From the NCBI GenBank assembly GCA_038093975.1, contig JBBPTG010000032.1, forward strand, positions 124,001 to 188,000: a stretch of DNA of 64,000 nucleotides, written 5' to 3'. The notes under the pieces are model-generated. The model had not been told where the DNA came from and made no database searches. It saw only the letters and a list, made by a program, of their open reading frames with translations. Made by a program: the position numbers and the translations under genes. Shown here piece by piece: positions 34,875-48,974 of the stretch (position 1 is its first letter; each line of letters starts with the position of its first letter). This DNA comes from Chalciporus piperatus. Taxonomy: Eukaryota; Basidiomycota; Agaricomycetes; Boletales; Boletaceae.

Positions 34875-36180
34875 ATGTCCTTGGATCAGATTACAATGTT
34901 TTCCGAACGTCGTTTCCAACCCAGCGACCGGACTTCTTACCCCCCCCATGATCACCTCATCCACCCACCGTCGTCCTGGAACTATGCACCCAGATCCTCA
35001 CCCAGTACTCAAAACAACTTTCCCCAACAGATTCCCTCTGCTTGGAATACGCATCAATACACTGCTTGGTCGTCTCCCTCCCCCAATTTTCCGTCTCCTG
35101 CTCCATCGCCACCACCTCCTTACCTCGCGCTCAACTCAAACTATCGTCATTCAGGGTCTACGCTCTTCCATCACACCGAGTACCAAGCGTCTTCACCTCG
35201 TGCCGTCGTTTCACCTGCGCACTCTCCGCTTTCTTCCTGTTTATCACCAGGCCGTCCAGCTCAGAATAGCTTATCCTCTATCTCCAACAATCTCAAGTAT
35301 GACAATCAATCGTGGGGCGAAGGTCTCTACACCATAGATGATCCGGAAACCGCATCAAACTCCGAACGGCATGCAAGCAGTGTGGCTACATCCCCTTCAG
35401 CACGCGCCTCTTCCATCGCCTCTACCACCAGTGTCCTTCCAGTCAAAGTAGAACCTGAGGACTCTGTCGTTGTAGATTGTTTCGTCATGGAATTCTCTTC
35501 CCCCACTCCAGCAGCTCAAGCCAGCAGCTCTCTCGCTCCCCCGACAGAGGTCCCCCTGCGCGCCACACAGGCAAGCAAGGCGATGCGGAAAATGATGGGC
35601 GTTTTCCGCCTTAACCCATTCTCCATGCATGAGAGCGGTGGTCAGCCTACTACTACCTGGACGGGCGAGGACGCTGGGCCTTTGGACGAGGAGCCGCAGA
35701 TGTTTGAATTTCAGCTCGACTTGCTAGGATACGAGCGCGCAGCTAGCGAACAGCCGCAGCAACAGTCTGCTTCCTCCAATAAAACCGACGGTGATTTTGA
35801 TGAAACCAGTAACTGGGCAGAGAGCCGTGATCCGCCCCTCCATTACTCGACCACCTCTCATACGGGTTGGATCGGAAATGAGTCGCCGGCGTCTTACGCA
35901 CTTCCTTCGTTGCGGCCATATAGCCCGCATCCCCCGCTCCACTCCCCGTCGCCGTCTTCTCTTTCGCCTCGCAGAACTCCCTTAGATAATGCTTCGTCAG
36001 ACGTAAGCTTGTTCTGGAATCGCCGAAAACGCCATTGACCCCTTTCTCTAGTACACTCCTGCATACACTCTACCCATGCCAAGTAGCTGTGCTGCTTCTA
36101 TTGACAACCTCCCGTCGATCTCAACGATGGCCCGTCGATGGTCGAACACGACGAACCTGCAGCATCCATTCATGTTATAG
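34875..36180 (+). CDS. Ser/Pro-rich protein of unknown function
   Basis: About 418 residues, not assigned to a named family. The first exon (34875 to about 36003) encodes a low-complexity Ser/Pro/Tyr-rich protein with two denser patches that look structured or binding-competent: ATQASKAMRKMMGVFRLNPF (about residues 233-252) and EEPQMFEFQLDLLGYE (about 275-290). A GT-AG intron of 48 nt starting GTAAGC at 36004 joins SSD to YTPAYTLPMPSSCAAS and ends HPFML at TAG 36178-36180; without splicing the frame would end at 36038 with WNRRKRH. I prefer the spliced end because the donor, a ttgacc branch-like site and ctctag acceptor are all present. The composition suggests a nuclear regulator, but that is a guess. 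It stands alone between two gene-poor tracts. Confidence 0.7.
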
Positions 36181-39059
36181 ACTCGGAGCACCATGCTGTT
36201 CTCGCCTCGCCTCACACTCCTTATCCATATCTGCAACATAGACTCGAAGCACCATGTCTTCCTCGCCTCGCCTCATACTCTTTCTGCATATCTGCAAGTC
36301 TCATTCGCATACTCAGTTGATTATGTAACGCAATAGTTTGTTCTTCGCTCTTCTTTCTGTTCTTTTATCCTGAAGTTGCAAGGGCTCTGTATGTTTTGAT
36401 GCATCTCGCTGTCTTTCGTCTTGATGTCTTGTTCGGCTTTCGTCTTTCTTGGCTTCCCCACCATTACGGACAAATATTGATTGCCTGGAACGCATGTAAT
36501 ATAACACAAATCATACATACATTACACACGCATCATGTTACTGGGTTTGTACATCTTGCATAGAATTCAACAACCCGTCCCTATTGTTTATCAGTTGCCC
36601 AACGCCACTGAATGCAAAACACCTCGCCCTCGTTTATTTGAGATCCCATCACGTTGACCGCGTCAAGTTGTATCGTCATTTCACAGGCAACCGAACTTCG
36701 GTCATGATTCTTTCTCTCCAACCAAGGGAAGCGCATGACTGCGCCCGAATAACGTGATTCCTGACATGAGATTACACCGTAGTTCCACAGCTAAGTTCAT
36801 CGATGGAGTTTATCCCTATCCCATCTAAAAGTTCAGTGTCGGGTAGGGTTATACCAGTCGATATGTGTTGGTCAAGCGTCAGCCAATCAGAGCTTGCATA
36901 ATGTCCAGAAAGACGCCTTCCAATGTTACGTCACAAGACTGCTTTGCAGATGCTCATGGTGCATAGGCATCTTCCACGTTTTTGTGCTCGTTTTTGGCTA
37001 CCTGTCATACGACCCACGTTGTACCAAAGAAGATAAATGTGCAAAAAACGACTTCTGGCGGCCAAACTCTAACACCGTTTTCAGCCAGCTTCGTCTTCTT
37101 AGGGTTGGGAGTCTGTGATACCCCAGAAACAAGAATAAGGTGTTGCTGACGAGCGGGGACACGTGTGGCGACTTGGAGTGTTCTGGATGCGAGAAGAACG
37201 CGTGAGGGCCTGGGCCTTGTTCAATTCCGCCTCGGTATGTCCGAGCCCAGAGTCGGTGTCAGGCTTCAGGAGGCCGTTAGAAGTCACCCAGGCAATCAGG
37301 GGCGGTTTTCGTCGTCGTGGCGAGCGGGGAATTCGGAGGTCTGGTGTTCGTTAGAAGTGTTAATTTGATATGTATGTATGAGCGCGACTGAAACGGCATA
37401 ATAGAAAATTCTAACATTGCAACAAACCACGTTTCTTTCCGACTCCCAAGGGTTGTGCGGGACCGTGACGGCGACGGAGTACGGTTGCTTTAGTCACTTA
37501 CGCGTGAACTTGAAGTGAGATCGCCATTGAATTCTTCAGTTGAGATAAGGGTGTGTGTGTGATGATGTATACGAGTCTATGGACAGGGGTATCGATGTGG
37601 TCATTGGGTTCGAGAACGTAGAATCACGAGCTGTCGTGAAGACGTACTGTGGCTAGATCACCGTTGATGTTCAACCGTTCTCCGTGGGTTTCCAATACAC
37701 TCGGTAGGCGGGCAGGTAAAGTTTCCGATCTATCGTCAACTGTGGCTGCATTCGGACAATGATCCAGGGCTGCGATGGGTATCCCCATGAAGACTCGGCC
37801 CAGCTAACTCAGATTACTTACGCCTAATAGAATTCGACAAAGTGACAGGTGTTGACGTGTGCCAGTGGTGAGCGATCATCCTACGTCACGATCGGAACCT
37901 GGACGCCATGCATCGGACCTGCTCGGACTCACTATTTGTGTCGCTGAGATCGTAAAAACGAAACACGCGGGACCGAAACCGGCGAACCGTATCCCCAACT
38001 TGACCTGTGCGTGCGGCGTAGGTGACACAAGCTCCAGACTTGGCCCCGCGGCGCTCGGGAGCGCGTTGAAGTTATCGAACCCTCCCCTCGAGTTTCAACT
38101 TCAACACAAAAAATCACACAGATTAACAAAGACCCCATTATTCTTTTTCCGCAGCTATTCTGTTCGCGCCTGGAAATGGATTGTTCCATAACATATCATG
38201 TCCAGGGGTATAGCGGGGAATGTAGGCTTGCAGCACACCTGACTCGTACCCCACCGCTGCGAGGTCGTTCGTGCCGAGTCTGCCAGTGCGCAACTTGAAT
38301 CTGTCGTTCGAACCCACCCCTCAGGCTGGCTCGATGATCAAACGATGATGGTGGGTCCAATGGTTCCGGGTTGCCAATTGAAAGGTCTGCTTCGCCATGT
38401 CAAACTGATTGATGACGACACTGCATGGTTCGGGCCTTCGCGCTCCAAGGGCGCCGCCAATGAAAACCGGTCCCGGGAAATCGAAGCTGGGACATACATA
38501 CCCACTGGCCAACCATCCAGTACCACTGGACATAAACAGCAGAGAGTCGTTGGCCATAAGCAGCAGATCACGGTTGACTGATCACGATCAAGTGGTAATG
38601 GTCCTCCACGACTCCGAAGGTATGTTGCTTCGAGGGAACGTGCGATAACCATTGAATTCCAAACACACCACATGAATCTTCTGATCCTTCTTTTCCATCT
38701 TCCGATGAAAACGGATGAGGAAGGGCGCTGCCGCGTCCGGGAATGGACGTGGTTCTAGCACAACAGTGACAACACTGATCATCCTTTTAGGCATGCGGAG
38801 GTATACACAGCAAAGCCGGACGTTTGCCCCGATGGAGATGTTGGTTTCACATTAAATCAGTTAGCGGATCAATCAATTAATTTCTTGTCACAAGACAACG
38901 TAGCAGGAAAGTGAAACCGCTTCATTGGATAGATAATGATATGTGGATGAATGGGTAGAAGTGTTCCCAGCAAGGGGGTTATTCAATCCACGTTTAATCG
39001 ATTAAATCTTGATAGTAAGTCAAGCGCACAAAGGCCAGATATAATCTTCAGATCACGAC
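36181..39059. other. Gene-poor interval left of the tandem array
   Basis: About 2.9 kb. Near its left edge is a short local duplication: two versions of the tract atagactcgaagcaccatg with ctcgcctcgcctca (about 36177-36212 and 36238-36274). Open frames such as 37859-38191 and 38338-38673 overlap frames on the other strand and carry no motif. No gene is supported. Confidence 0.5.
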
Positions 39060-40185
39060 AGGAGAAGAAGACTCGCAGGATCGCTTAGTCTTTGGTTTGC
39101 AAACGCGTGAGGGAATCCAAACCTTGGAATCCTACTTGTTGTATGCTGGAGGGCGCCGAGGGAGAATACCGCTCATGTTTCAGGCGAATCATGAGTAAAA
39201 GGATTCGATGCGAGAATGGAAGCTTCGCGTTTGCCAGCAAGACTCACCAGAATCGCTCAGCTCTTCGTTCGCAAGATCGCAAGGGCGTTTGGCGCCTTTT
39301 GAAATACTACTTTCCGTATGCAGCTGAGCGGCTACCAAAGGAAAAATACCATTCATGTCTAGGGTGAAAGGATCCGTTGTGAGAATGGCGGCGTGCATGC
39401 AGCAAGATTCAGCTGAATCGCACAGCTTCCGCAAACTCGCAGGGGTGTCGAGACCAGTTGAAATACGGCTTTTGTAGGTTGAAGGGCCGCCAAAGGGAGG
39501 GTACAACTGAAGCGGTGAATTTTGAGGGGAAGCATTCGACGTAAGAAGGGCAGCGTGTGCGTTGAGGTCTTGGTTTGCAAACTCGCGAAGGTATTTGGGG
39601 CTTTTGAAATATGACTTTTTGTATGTCAAAGGGGGGGATATCAATTAGAAGGGTTCAACGCGTGAATGGCCATGTGGGCCCGAAAACTTGCCTGAATCGC
39701 ACAGCGCTTCACCCGCGAACTTGCGACGGCGTTCGAGACCTTATGAAATAAGTTTTTTTTTGTATGTCGAAGGAGGGAATACAACTCATGTCTGAGATGA
39801 ATTTTGAGCGGAACGATTGACATATTTGTATATCCTGCGCCGGATGTAAACGTGTAACCGGGAAGGATCGCACAGCTCTTCGACCGCAGACTCACGAGGG
39901 CGCTTGATAGCTTTGAAATATGGCCATGCGTACGCTGAGAGGCTAAAGGGAGCATACAAATCATGCCTGAGACGAATTTTGGGCGGCAGGATTCAAGGCG
40001 AGAAGGATAACGTGAGTAATAGAAGACTCGCCAGATCCGCCCGAGCCTCTGCTTCGAAATCATGCTGGAGCATTCGGGATGCTTGAAATACGACTTTTCA
40101 TATGTCGAAGGGTGACAACAGTGAGGCTAGCACTCATGTCCGCAATGAATTTTAAGCGGAAGCGTTGACGGATTTGCTTATTCTG
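39060..40185. repeat. Array of about seven diverged tandem units, 140-170 bp each
   Basis: A composite unit recurs in the same order: an agaagg/agaatgg start, a gactcgccagaatcgcacag-like segment, ttcgcaaactcgcgaagg, gaaatacgacttttygtatg, a purine-rich gaagggnnnaatac block, then cagctcatgtctgagatgaa-like sequence with ttttgagcgga. The gaaata anchor falls at 39301, 39460, 39606, 39745, 39915 and 40085 (spacings 159, 146, 139, 170, 170), and an earlier unit at about 39065-39210 carries a changed anchor (ttggaatcctactt). The copies are clearly related but diverged by many substitutions and small indels. Open frames on the minus strand (39189-39644, 39641-40063) cross unit borders and are not conserved between units, so I see no protein. 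Confidence 0.82.
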
Positions 40186-41485
40186 CACGACTTCGTCATA
40201 TTCCTTGAATTTACCAACCTTGAGGCGAAAGAATGTTTCACGGACAAAGTTCAAGCACCGCTCGTTGCGCCAGTGGGGGTTGGGTGCGAAACAACTGGTA
40301 ATAAGGAATTTACCGTAGAATTGAGAAGACCGGATGGTGGCACCCCGCCTGTTTATCTTGCCTTATCTTGCAAGCGAACGTTCATGCATTGGGGACCAGG
40401 CAGATCAGTCTTTCGGCAATTATGACATGGTGAGAAGCTGGTGGCGTTGATGACGGAACGCACTTGCGCAGCGACGAGAGCAGTCAGAGTGAGTTGGAGC
40501 GAGCGTTTGAGGAAGATTGCGGTCACTCTCAGGCTCAATAGATCCCGAACGAATGTGAATCCTCATAACTTGACATACATGATATGTCTGATATGGCACT
40601 GGCGTCCACTCAGCGGTTGCATGCGTGTAGGTTGTAAAACATACCTAGTGAGCACGAATACATTGAGGTTGCTCCATCTACCTGGGCGTTGCGGTGTTAC
40701 CCACGGAGGTTGTCAACAGAAGTATCTCCGACGGCAAGTGATCATTGCACTGTAAAGTAGCATATTTCAAACGATGTACTCGCAGCTAATCCGTGGACCC
40801 ACAAATTTGGGCGAGGGAAGATTGCAGGGAGCAAAACTTGCACGTCATGGGTCTATCGGATGTTTTCTGGGAGAAACTTGGGAGAAACATCCGAGGAATT
40901 AGTTGACCGTGACCAAAAACGCTCGGGGGTTGTTCGGTCTAATATAAAGCATGCCCGCCCACCGTTCAGAGCGAAATTCTTCCCCGTATCTCGACTCCAC
41001 CGATGGCGACTCTGCTCGAAGGAAGCGGAAGATCCATTCAGCAGAGATATCTGGCATTGCCAGCCCTGGGGTGGTTTGAAGTCCGCACCGCTCCCGAGTT
41101 CCGGGCGAACGTGTGCGCATGGACAACCAGCGTTGGAAGGTGAGAGGACTCGCACGGAATGTCCACGTCGAGACTGTGGGTTGAGACGGAACGGTCAAAG
41201 CGGTTACCCTTGTTCTCGCTCTCCGTTCTGCGGTCACGGTGGGACATCGAAAATGGATTGGTCCAAACTTCGGTCCAAACTGATGCTGGCATTGTTACCA
41301 AAAAGGCAACAAAGCCACGCGTTTGCCACGAGAGCCGAGGGGTGTCAACCACGCGACCCCGAGATCAGCCGCACTCTAACAGTCTAACAGCAGTCATACC
41401 TCCCGCTTGTCCACAACTACCCTCCATCCTAATTTTTGCATAAACCTATCCCTACAGCTCCAACAGCATCAGAAGATCCGTTTTG
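40186..41485. other. Interval between tandem array and phosphodiesterase
   Basis: About 1.3 kb. A short frame starting at 40951 (MPAHRSERNSSPYLDSTDGD then SARRKRKI) and a possible acceptor at about 41459 (cctacag) feeding RRSVLMLDNEEYAHG could be upstream exons of the phosphodiesterase, but I could not join them convincingly. The 175-codon open frame at 40860-41387 overlaps two large minus-strand frames and has no motif. Confidence 0.4.
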
Positions 41486-43638
41486 ATGCTCGATAACGAG
41501 GAATATGCCCATGGTAGACGAAGAAGCGTCGACGTCGGTGGTTTAGCGCTTGCCCTCGAAAACCAGGGTTTGGGTCATGGATGGGGCGGATGGGACGAGA
41601 GACAGAAGGGGGAGACTCGGTGCGCCCTTTTTTCGCCCCACCATCGCATTGCCATGGTCCTAAGTCAGTTTTGCTAGCTATGCCGAATTACTTTCCGAGA
41701 TGTATACCCACACCCAGACGACCGTAAATCTTTATAACATCGATTTGTACGTCACCTTTCCCCATCTAATCCATCCACTGTTCAACGTATCTTCTAGGTC
41801 TCCGATCGAGATTCCACCTGAAACTCGACGGCGGCTCATCCGTGCACTGGATAGTTGGCACTTTGAACCTCACAAGCTACCCGACGAAGAAGTGCTATTC
41901 TGCGCTCAGATTCTCTTCGAGAGTCTGTTCCAAATAGAAAACATGCAGCGGGACACTGGCATCTCGCTCAGTGAGTACACCATGCCTCTTCTTACGTGTT
42001 GATGCCACCTCCTCATGTGATATGACATAGGTGACATATCAAGATTCCTGAAGCACCTCCGACGCTTATACTGCGGACAAAATTCTTATCACAACTTTCA
42101 CCACGCCCTGGATGTTCTACAGGCATCCCAGGCATTCCTCTGTGCTGCAGGGGTCGTTCCCCGGGCCTCCATTTTGTGCGGGGAAGCCCGCCCATGGAGA
42201 CCTAACAAGAGAGGCAAAGAACATCGACTTGCGTTCAGCCTTGAGAATATTGATTTATTCGCACTATTCATCGGGGCCATCGGTCACGATGTCGGACATC
42301 CCGGCTTCACCAACCTATTTATGGTCAGTATCCTTTGGGATCTGCGGGCACTCTTTATTTACTTTCGCTCCTCAGAAAAATGCAGACGCTCCACTATCGG
42401 CTGTTTTCGATGGGAAATCCGCGCTGGAACATATGCACTACGCGATCCTCACGCAGGTCCTCCGGCATCACGGTCTTGACAGCCTGCTCGATCGTCAGAA
42501 TGGAGGACAAGCATTCCGGAAAGCGCTAGCCGGCATTGTTCTTGCGACGGACATGGGCGTTCATTTTGAGTTCATGAATAACTTTGGACAACTCGTGGCT
42601 GGCAAGGAGCTACCTCTGAGCCACCGTAAATTACTGCTGTGTCAAGCGATCATTAAGTGCGCCGATATCAGTAATCCTGTAGGTTTCCCCAATTTTTTGC
42701 AGTCGTGCTACTCACCTTGTTTCTGTTGTAGAGTCGACCGCCTGGGGTATCCCACTACTGGGCAAACGCTTTGATGGATGAGTGGAGCAGTCAAGCGTCG
42801 CTAGAAAAGCTATGGCAGTTGCCACCCTCAGTCCAGCCCTCGGATTGCCCTACGGTTCAAGTCCAAGGACAGATTTTTTTTATCAGCACGTATGCGAAGC
42901 CTCTGATGGACATCACTGCGAAAGGCATCCCAGGTTAGAAACCGTGTAGGCCGTTCACCCACATTCACACTAACCGATTTCACAGAGATGCAACGGTTCG
43001 CCGATCAATGTACCTCAAATCTCGCAATGTGGAGAGCACGACTCATCAAACTAAAATCTGCCCGTGAATCACTGCCCCCCTCCCCAAAGGCGACTATTCA
43101 AGTCAGATCGCCCGCAGATTTCCTCACGTCCTTTCCTCTCGCATTACCCACCTTCGTCCTAAGTTATCAGGACGACCAACCAGCCAGTGTTGAATGGCAC
43201 ACGTACTCGCCTGCCTCACCGTGTTCCTCTACCTCATCTGAGGTAATACTTGATCCTCCACTTGCGGACCATCTTTCCCCGCCTGCATCGCCTGCGCCAT
43301 CCATCGGCTCAACCCCCTTTATCCTTGCCCCTCGTTCACTGGGCCCCCGCTCTTCCTCATCCAGTCTTCGCACCAATGCAAACACCAGCGAAGCTGCTGC
43401 CACGATGCGAGCAGCCTACGAAGTCGGCGTCCGCAAGAAACAGAGCTTTCACAACCCACACCGATACTCTTGGACTCCCGACCTCAGTCCTGTTTCGTCA
43501 ATGACGAATCTACACACATCCACTGTTCTGAAGGCTTCGACAGTGATGTCACCCGTTGATCCAAATCGCGCTTATGTTCCGACCGGACTTGTATCTGCTT
43601 TACCCGAGGAAGATGATACCATTGGCTCGGTTCAATGA
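41486..43638 (+). CDS. 3',5'-cyclic-nucleotide phosphodiesterase, class I
   Basis: Hydrolyses cAMP (possibly cGMP) to the 5'-nucleotide and so damps PKA signalling. MLDNEEYAHGRRRSVDVGGL begins the recognisable part; RYAELLSEMYTHTQTTVNLY and IPPETRRRLIRALDSWHFEP lead into the HD-type catalytic domain: NSYHNFHHALDVLQASQAFL (the HNxxH metal site), FIGAIGHDVGHPGFTNLFM, FDGKSALEHMHYAIL, ATDMGVHFEFM and CADISNPSRPPGVSHYWA. All metal-binding His and Asp positions expected from PDE signatures are present. The C-terminal 220 residues are Ser/Pro-rich with no domain. About seven introns. The start is the first ATG of the exon; an additional N-terminal exon is possible. Between ASILCGEARP and RLAFSLENID is a short basic insert (WRPNKRGKEH). 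Confidence 0.92.
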
Positions 43639-44104
43639 CAATCACCCAAAATATACCCCACGGAGAGTTTCTTGCATTTCGGAGGGAGGAGGGAGGGTTA
43701 AATACACCTATTGCATTCGGAGATGATTCAGGTTTAGGCTTGGTTTTCCTTCTTTGCATTGTCATGGAGGTCCATCGCCGGGGATGGGTCGAGTGGGGTA
43801 TTTCAACGCATTTCGGAGACGGTTTTCTGCGTGTAGTTGGATTCTAATTTAACGCAGGTATATTTTCACTCAGCCCAAATTGTTTGGTACGGCCTTAGGT
43901 TTTCCTTCGATTTCCTGTTGTTTTCCCTAGGAATTTCTCTTGTTCTCATCATCGACATGCAATGTATTATGCCCAGTTCTTAATCGTAAAGGTACTAGTA
44001 GGATTAGTACAACGTCCCAGTCTTGATCCATGTGTAATACAATCTCTTGGAAGTAGGGGAAAACTACATCAATATCGGCGAAATCGCAAGGTGTTATATC
44101 GAAA
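43639..44104. other. Convergent 3' ends, phosphodiesterase and epoxide hydrolase
   Basis: The two genes meet tail to tail with about 466 bp between stops. The stretch is T-rich toward the right with no gene. It should hold both 3' untranslated regions. Confidence 0.55.
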
Positions 44105-45400
44105 TCATAAGCTCAAGCAGCTCTTGTCAATAAATTTCACCAGCGCTGCGATCACTTGTTCGGGAGCCTCCTGTGGTACCCAATGCCCCGCGCCGTCGAT
44201 TAGCACAAAATCATCGTCTTTGATCCCAAAACGCAGCCTCATCTTCTCTACAGCTCCAGGGGTCTGGTATACCCCCCAATCCCTCGCGCCTGAAATAAAT
44301 GCCGCAGGAATGTCAATCTTCCGATCCGAGAGAGCGATGAGCTCGTCGATCCGGTCCGCCGGAGGCGGTGAGAGTGCACATCGGTAATAATTCAACCCGC
44401 CCTGGAAGCCAGTGCGAGCAAACTCTGATGCGTACACTCTCCCAGCTTCGGCGTCTTCCGGTGCCCAAGTAAAGCTCGCGTTGGGATTATGGCTGGCATG
44501 CCCAGAGATGACTTGTCGCATGTTCCGGTGAGCGGGCATGACGTAGTACTCTGGCAGAGTAGCCATATCGCGTGCGAGATCGTCGATCGTCGGGGATCGG
44601 TTTGATGAAGCGGAGGGGAGGGGATGGATGGTGTTTCCCTCCCACGCACCGCTCTTCATGTGATAATAGCCACCAAGGAAGTTGTAGACGTCCAGGTCCT
44701 CCCGGCTTTCTCCGAGCAAGTCTTTGTTGGCGTCTCGAGAAGAGAAGTAGGCGGTGTAATGTTTTCTGGGCGGTGAGAGCGATGCGAGGGCCGTAGAAAC
44801 GGCATGAGCGAGGGTAGAGAAGGACTTGGAGTTGGCCCCAGCAATATCAGCTGTGTCGTCATGTGGGGAGGGAGTAGAGCGGGGTGGCCGTTCCACCCCT
44901 GAGAATGGTGCGCTCATGAAGACGACGGATTGGAAGAGTTCTGGGTGGGCATAGACGCCATGTCCAGCGACGAGGGATCCGAAATCGTGACCCACGAGTA
45001 GGAAAACGTGTTCGTGTCCGAGCGCTTTGATGAGCGCACGGACATCCTCTACGATATTGAGAACATGGAAAGGCGCAAGTGGGTCGTCATACTGGATCTG
45101 CTTTGGAGCATCGCCGTCGTGTTGGATCACAGTACGGCCGTATCCGCGCAGATCAGGAGCGACGACGTGGTAACCTTTGTGGGCATCTGCAAGGGGTGTG
45201 AGAATCTTTCGCCATGAGTATGCGAGTTCTGGGAAGCCATGCAATAGGAGGATGAGCGGAAGAGAGTTGGGGTCGTTGGTGCTGGAGGGAAAGGCCTCGA
45301 GGATGTGCATTCGTAAACCATCGCGTCCATCAAGGGGTATGGTGCGTGCATGCAGCGCGCATCTTCCCTGGCTCATATATATGGGATCTTGTTGATCCAT
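44105..45400 (-). CDS. Soluble epoxide hydrolase, alpha/beta-hydrolase fold, intronless
   Basis: Opens epoxides to vicinal diols. From MDQQDPIYMSQG (45400), the oxyanion motif HGFPE is at residues 54-58, APDLRGYGRT at 81-90, and the nucleophile Asp139 lies in LVGHDFGSLVAGH. The lid is large and contains NYYR, whose Tyr may polarise the epoxide. The acid is probably Asp in ISGARDWGVYQ and the base His in GAGHWVPQEAPEQV. About 431 residues, longer than the usual 320, owing to an insert around PHDDTADIAGANSKSF and the lid. It has no intron over 1.3 kb, in contrast to nearly every other gene here. An in-frame ATG 21 codons upstream (45463) exists, and MSQGRC (45376) is also possible. Epoxide hydrolases can process P450 products; no direct link is shown. 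Confidence 0.92.
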   Translation of the reverse strand: MDQQDPIYMSQGRCALHARTIPLDGRDGLRMHILEAFPSSTNDPNSLPLILLLHGFPELAYSWRKILTPLADAHKGYHVVAPDLRGYGRTVIQHDGDAPKQIQYDDPLAPFHVLNIVEDVRALIKALGHEHVFLLVGHDFGSLVAGHGVYAHPELFQSVVFMSAPFSGVERPPRSTPSPHDDTADIAGANSKSFSTLAHAVSTALASLSPPRKHYTAYFSSRDANKDLLGESREDLDVYNFLGGYYHMKSGAWEGNTIHPLPSASSNRSPTIDDLARDMATLPEYYVMPAHRNMRQVISGHASHNPNASFTWAPEDAEAGRVYASEFARTGFQGGLNYYRCALSPPPADRIDELIALSDRKIDIPAAFISGARDWGVYQTPGAVEKMRLRFGIKDDDFVLIDGAGHWVPQEAPEQVIAALVKFIDKSCLSL

Positions 45401-46505
45401 GATGCACGATCGCTCCAGTACACGTGGGCCCTTTGAGATAAATACTGTAGGTCCAAGTTTCACCGCGACTGGTCCACTTACCGCTCAGGCACAAAATATG
45501 TCAAGTGACGAAAATATCCCAAAGCCTGTGCGTTCGTTCAAATCATGATCACCAAGGTGGTACCGCAATCATGATCCCTCTACTTACTTGACCTCTTGAC
45601 TGACGGTCTTCAGAATAAGGTTCCAAACTACCAGGCATTGGCATACCCATGAGAAACTCGATCGCACATCTCAAGTCACCCACCAGAATCTGGAGTGGAA
45701 GTCGTGTTCTGCTCACTCACGGTGGATGGGTGGATGGGGAGGTATAATTATATCTCGAACGTGTATCTTGGCTCTATTGAATGAACCAAAGCGGTGAACG
45801 ATCAGGGGATGGAAAGAGTCCCATTGGCCCGGCGGGGCGGTGTGTGTCACTTTCCGATGACCTCTTGATGGGTGAAGGAGGCGACACCAACTTGAACGCG
45901 CAGGAGAACGAGACAGAAAGTACATCACTGAACATGAGGATCTGCCCAGAAATCAACGCAGGCGGGGGCACGCTCTGGTTCATGTAAGAGGTACATAAAC
46001 TAATTTGCTTCGAGTGCCTAACCGGTTCTAGGCAGACCTTATCAATGCACGGCCGGCCATTCCAGACCGCGGAGTAACACACTCCAAACTTTTGGAAGCG
46101 ACGACACAACGGAACTCGTTGGTGGCATGATCCCGGTCTTTAGATGAGCCTTTGGACAGCTATGCAAGGCAATGCAACCCGCCAAAGTGGGGACATACCG
46201 ATGGCTGTCCAGACGACGAGGGCGAGACATTCTTTGAAATACCAAATTGGGAAAAGCGCAACTCTCTCATTCTACGGCACATATTTGTGTTTGTTTGGTG
46301 CACCCTGAACCCAGCATCGAGTACTTAAACTGGGGCTGAACAGACACATGGTCGTTTCCCATCTTCATCCTCATCGTCGACGACCACGTACACGTACACG
46401 CCTCCAACTTTCACCAGGTCTGTGTCTTTCTGCATCGGCGGTTTATTCCCTAGCTCACCACCCCATGTTCATCCCCCTAAGACCCTCGAATACTAGATTC
46501 CTACG
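45401..46505. other. Divergent promoter region, epoxide hydrolase and GFA1
   Basis: About 1.1 kb. The right 200 bp are C/T-rich with a cgtacacgtacacg tract (about 46388) and lead into the GFA1 start; a leader intron is possible (gtctgtgtc at about 46419). No gene supported. Confidence 0.5.

Positions 46506-48974
<2,469 letters not shown>

Noticed and set aside
38280..38360. Possible tRNA from a gttcgaaccc sequence
   Set aside because: The would-be T-arm and acceptor stems do not pair on either strand; no A-box-like sequence at the right distance.
39189..40063. Two minus-strand open frames (151 and 140 codons) over the tandem array
   Set aside because: They cross repeat units in different frames and the peptide is not kept between units, as expected of chance frames in a repeat.
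40860..41387. 175-codon plus-strand open frame
   Set aside because: It overlaps two minus-strand frames of over 100 codons, has no motif, and the surrounding exons of the phosphodiesterase do not join it.
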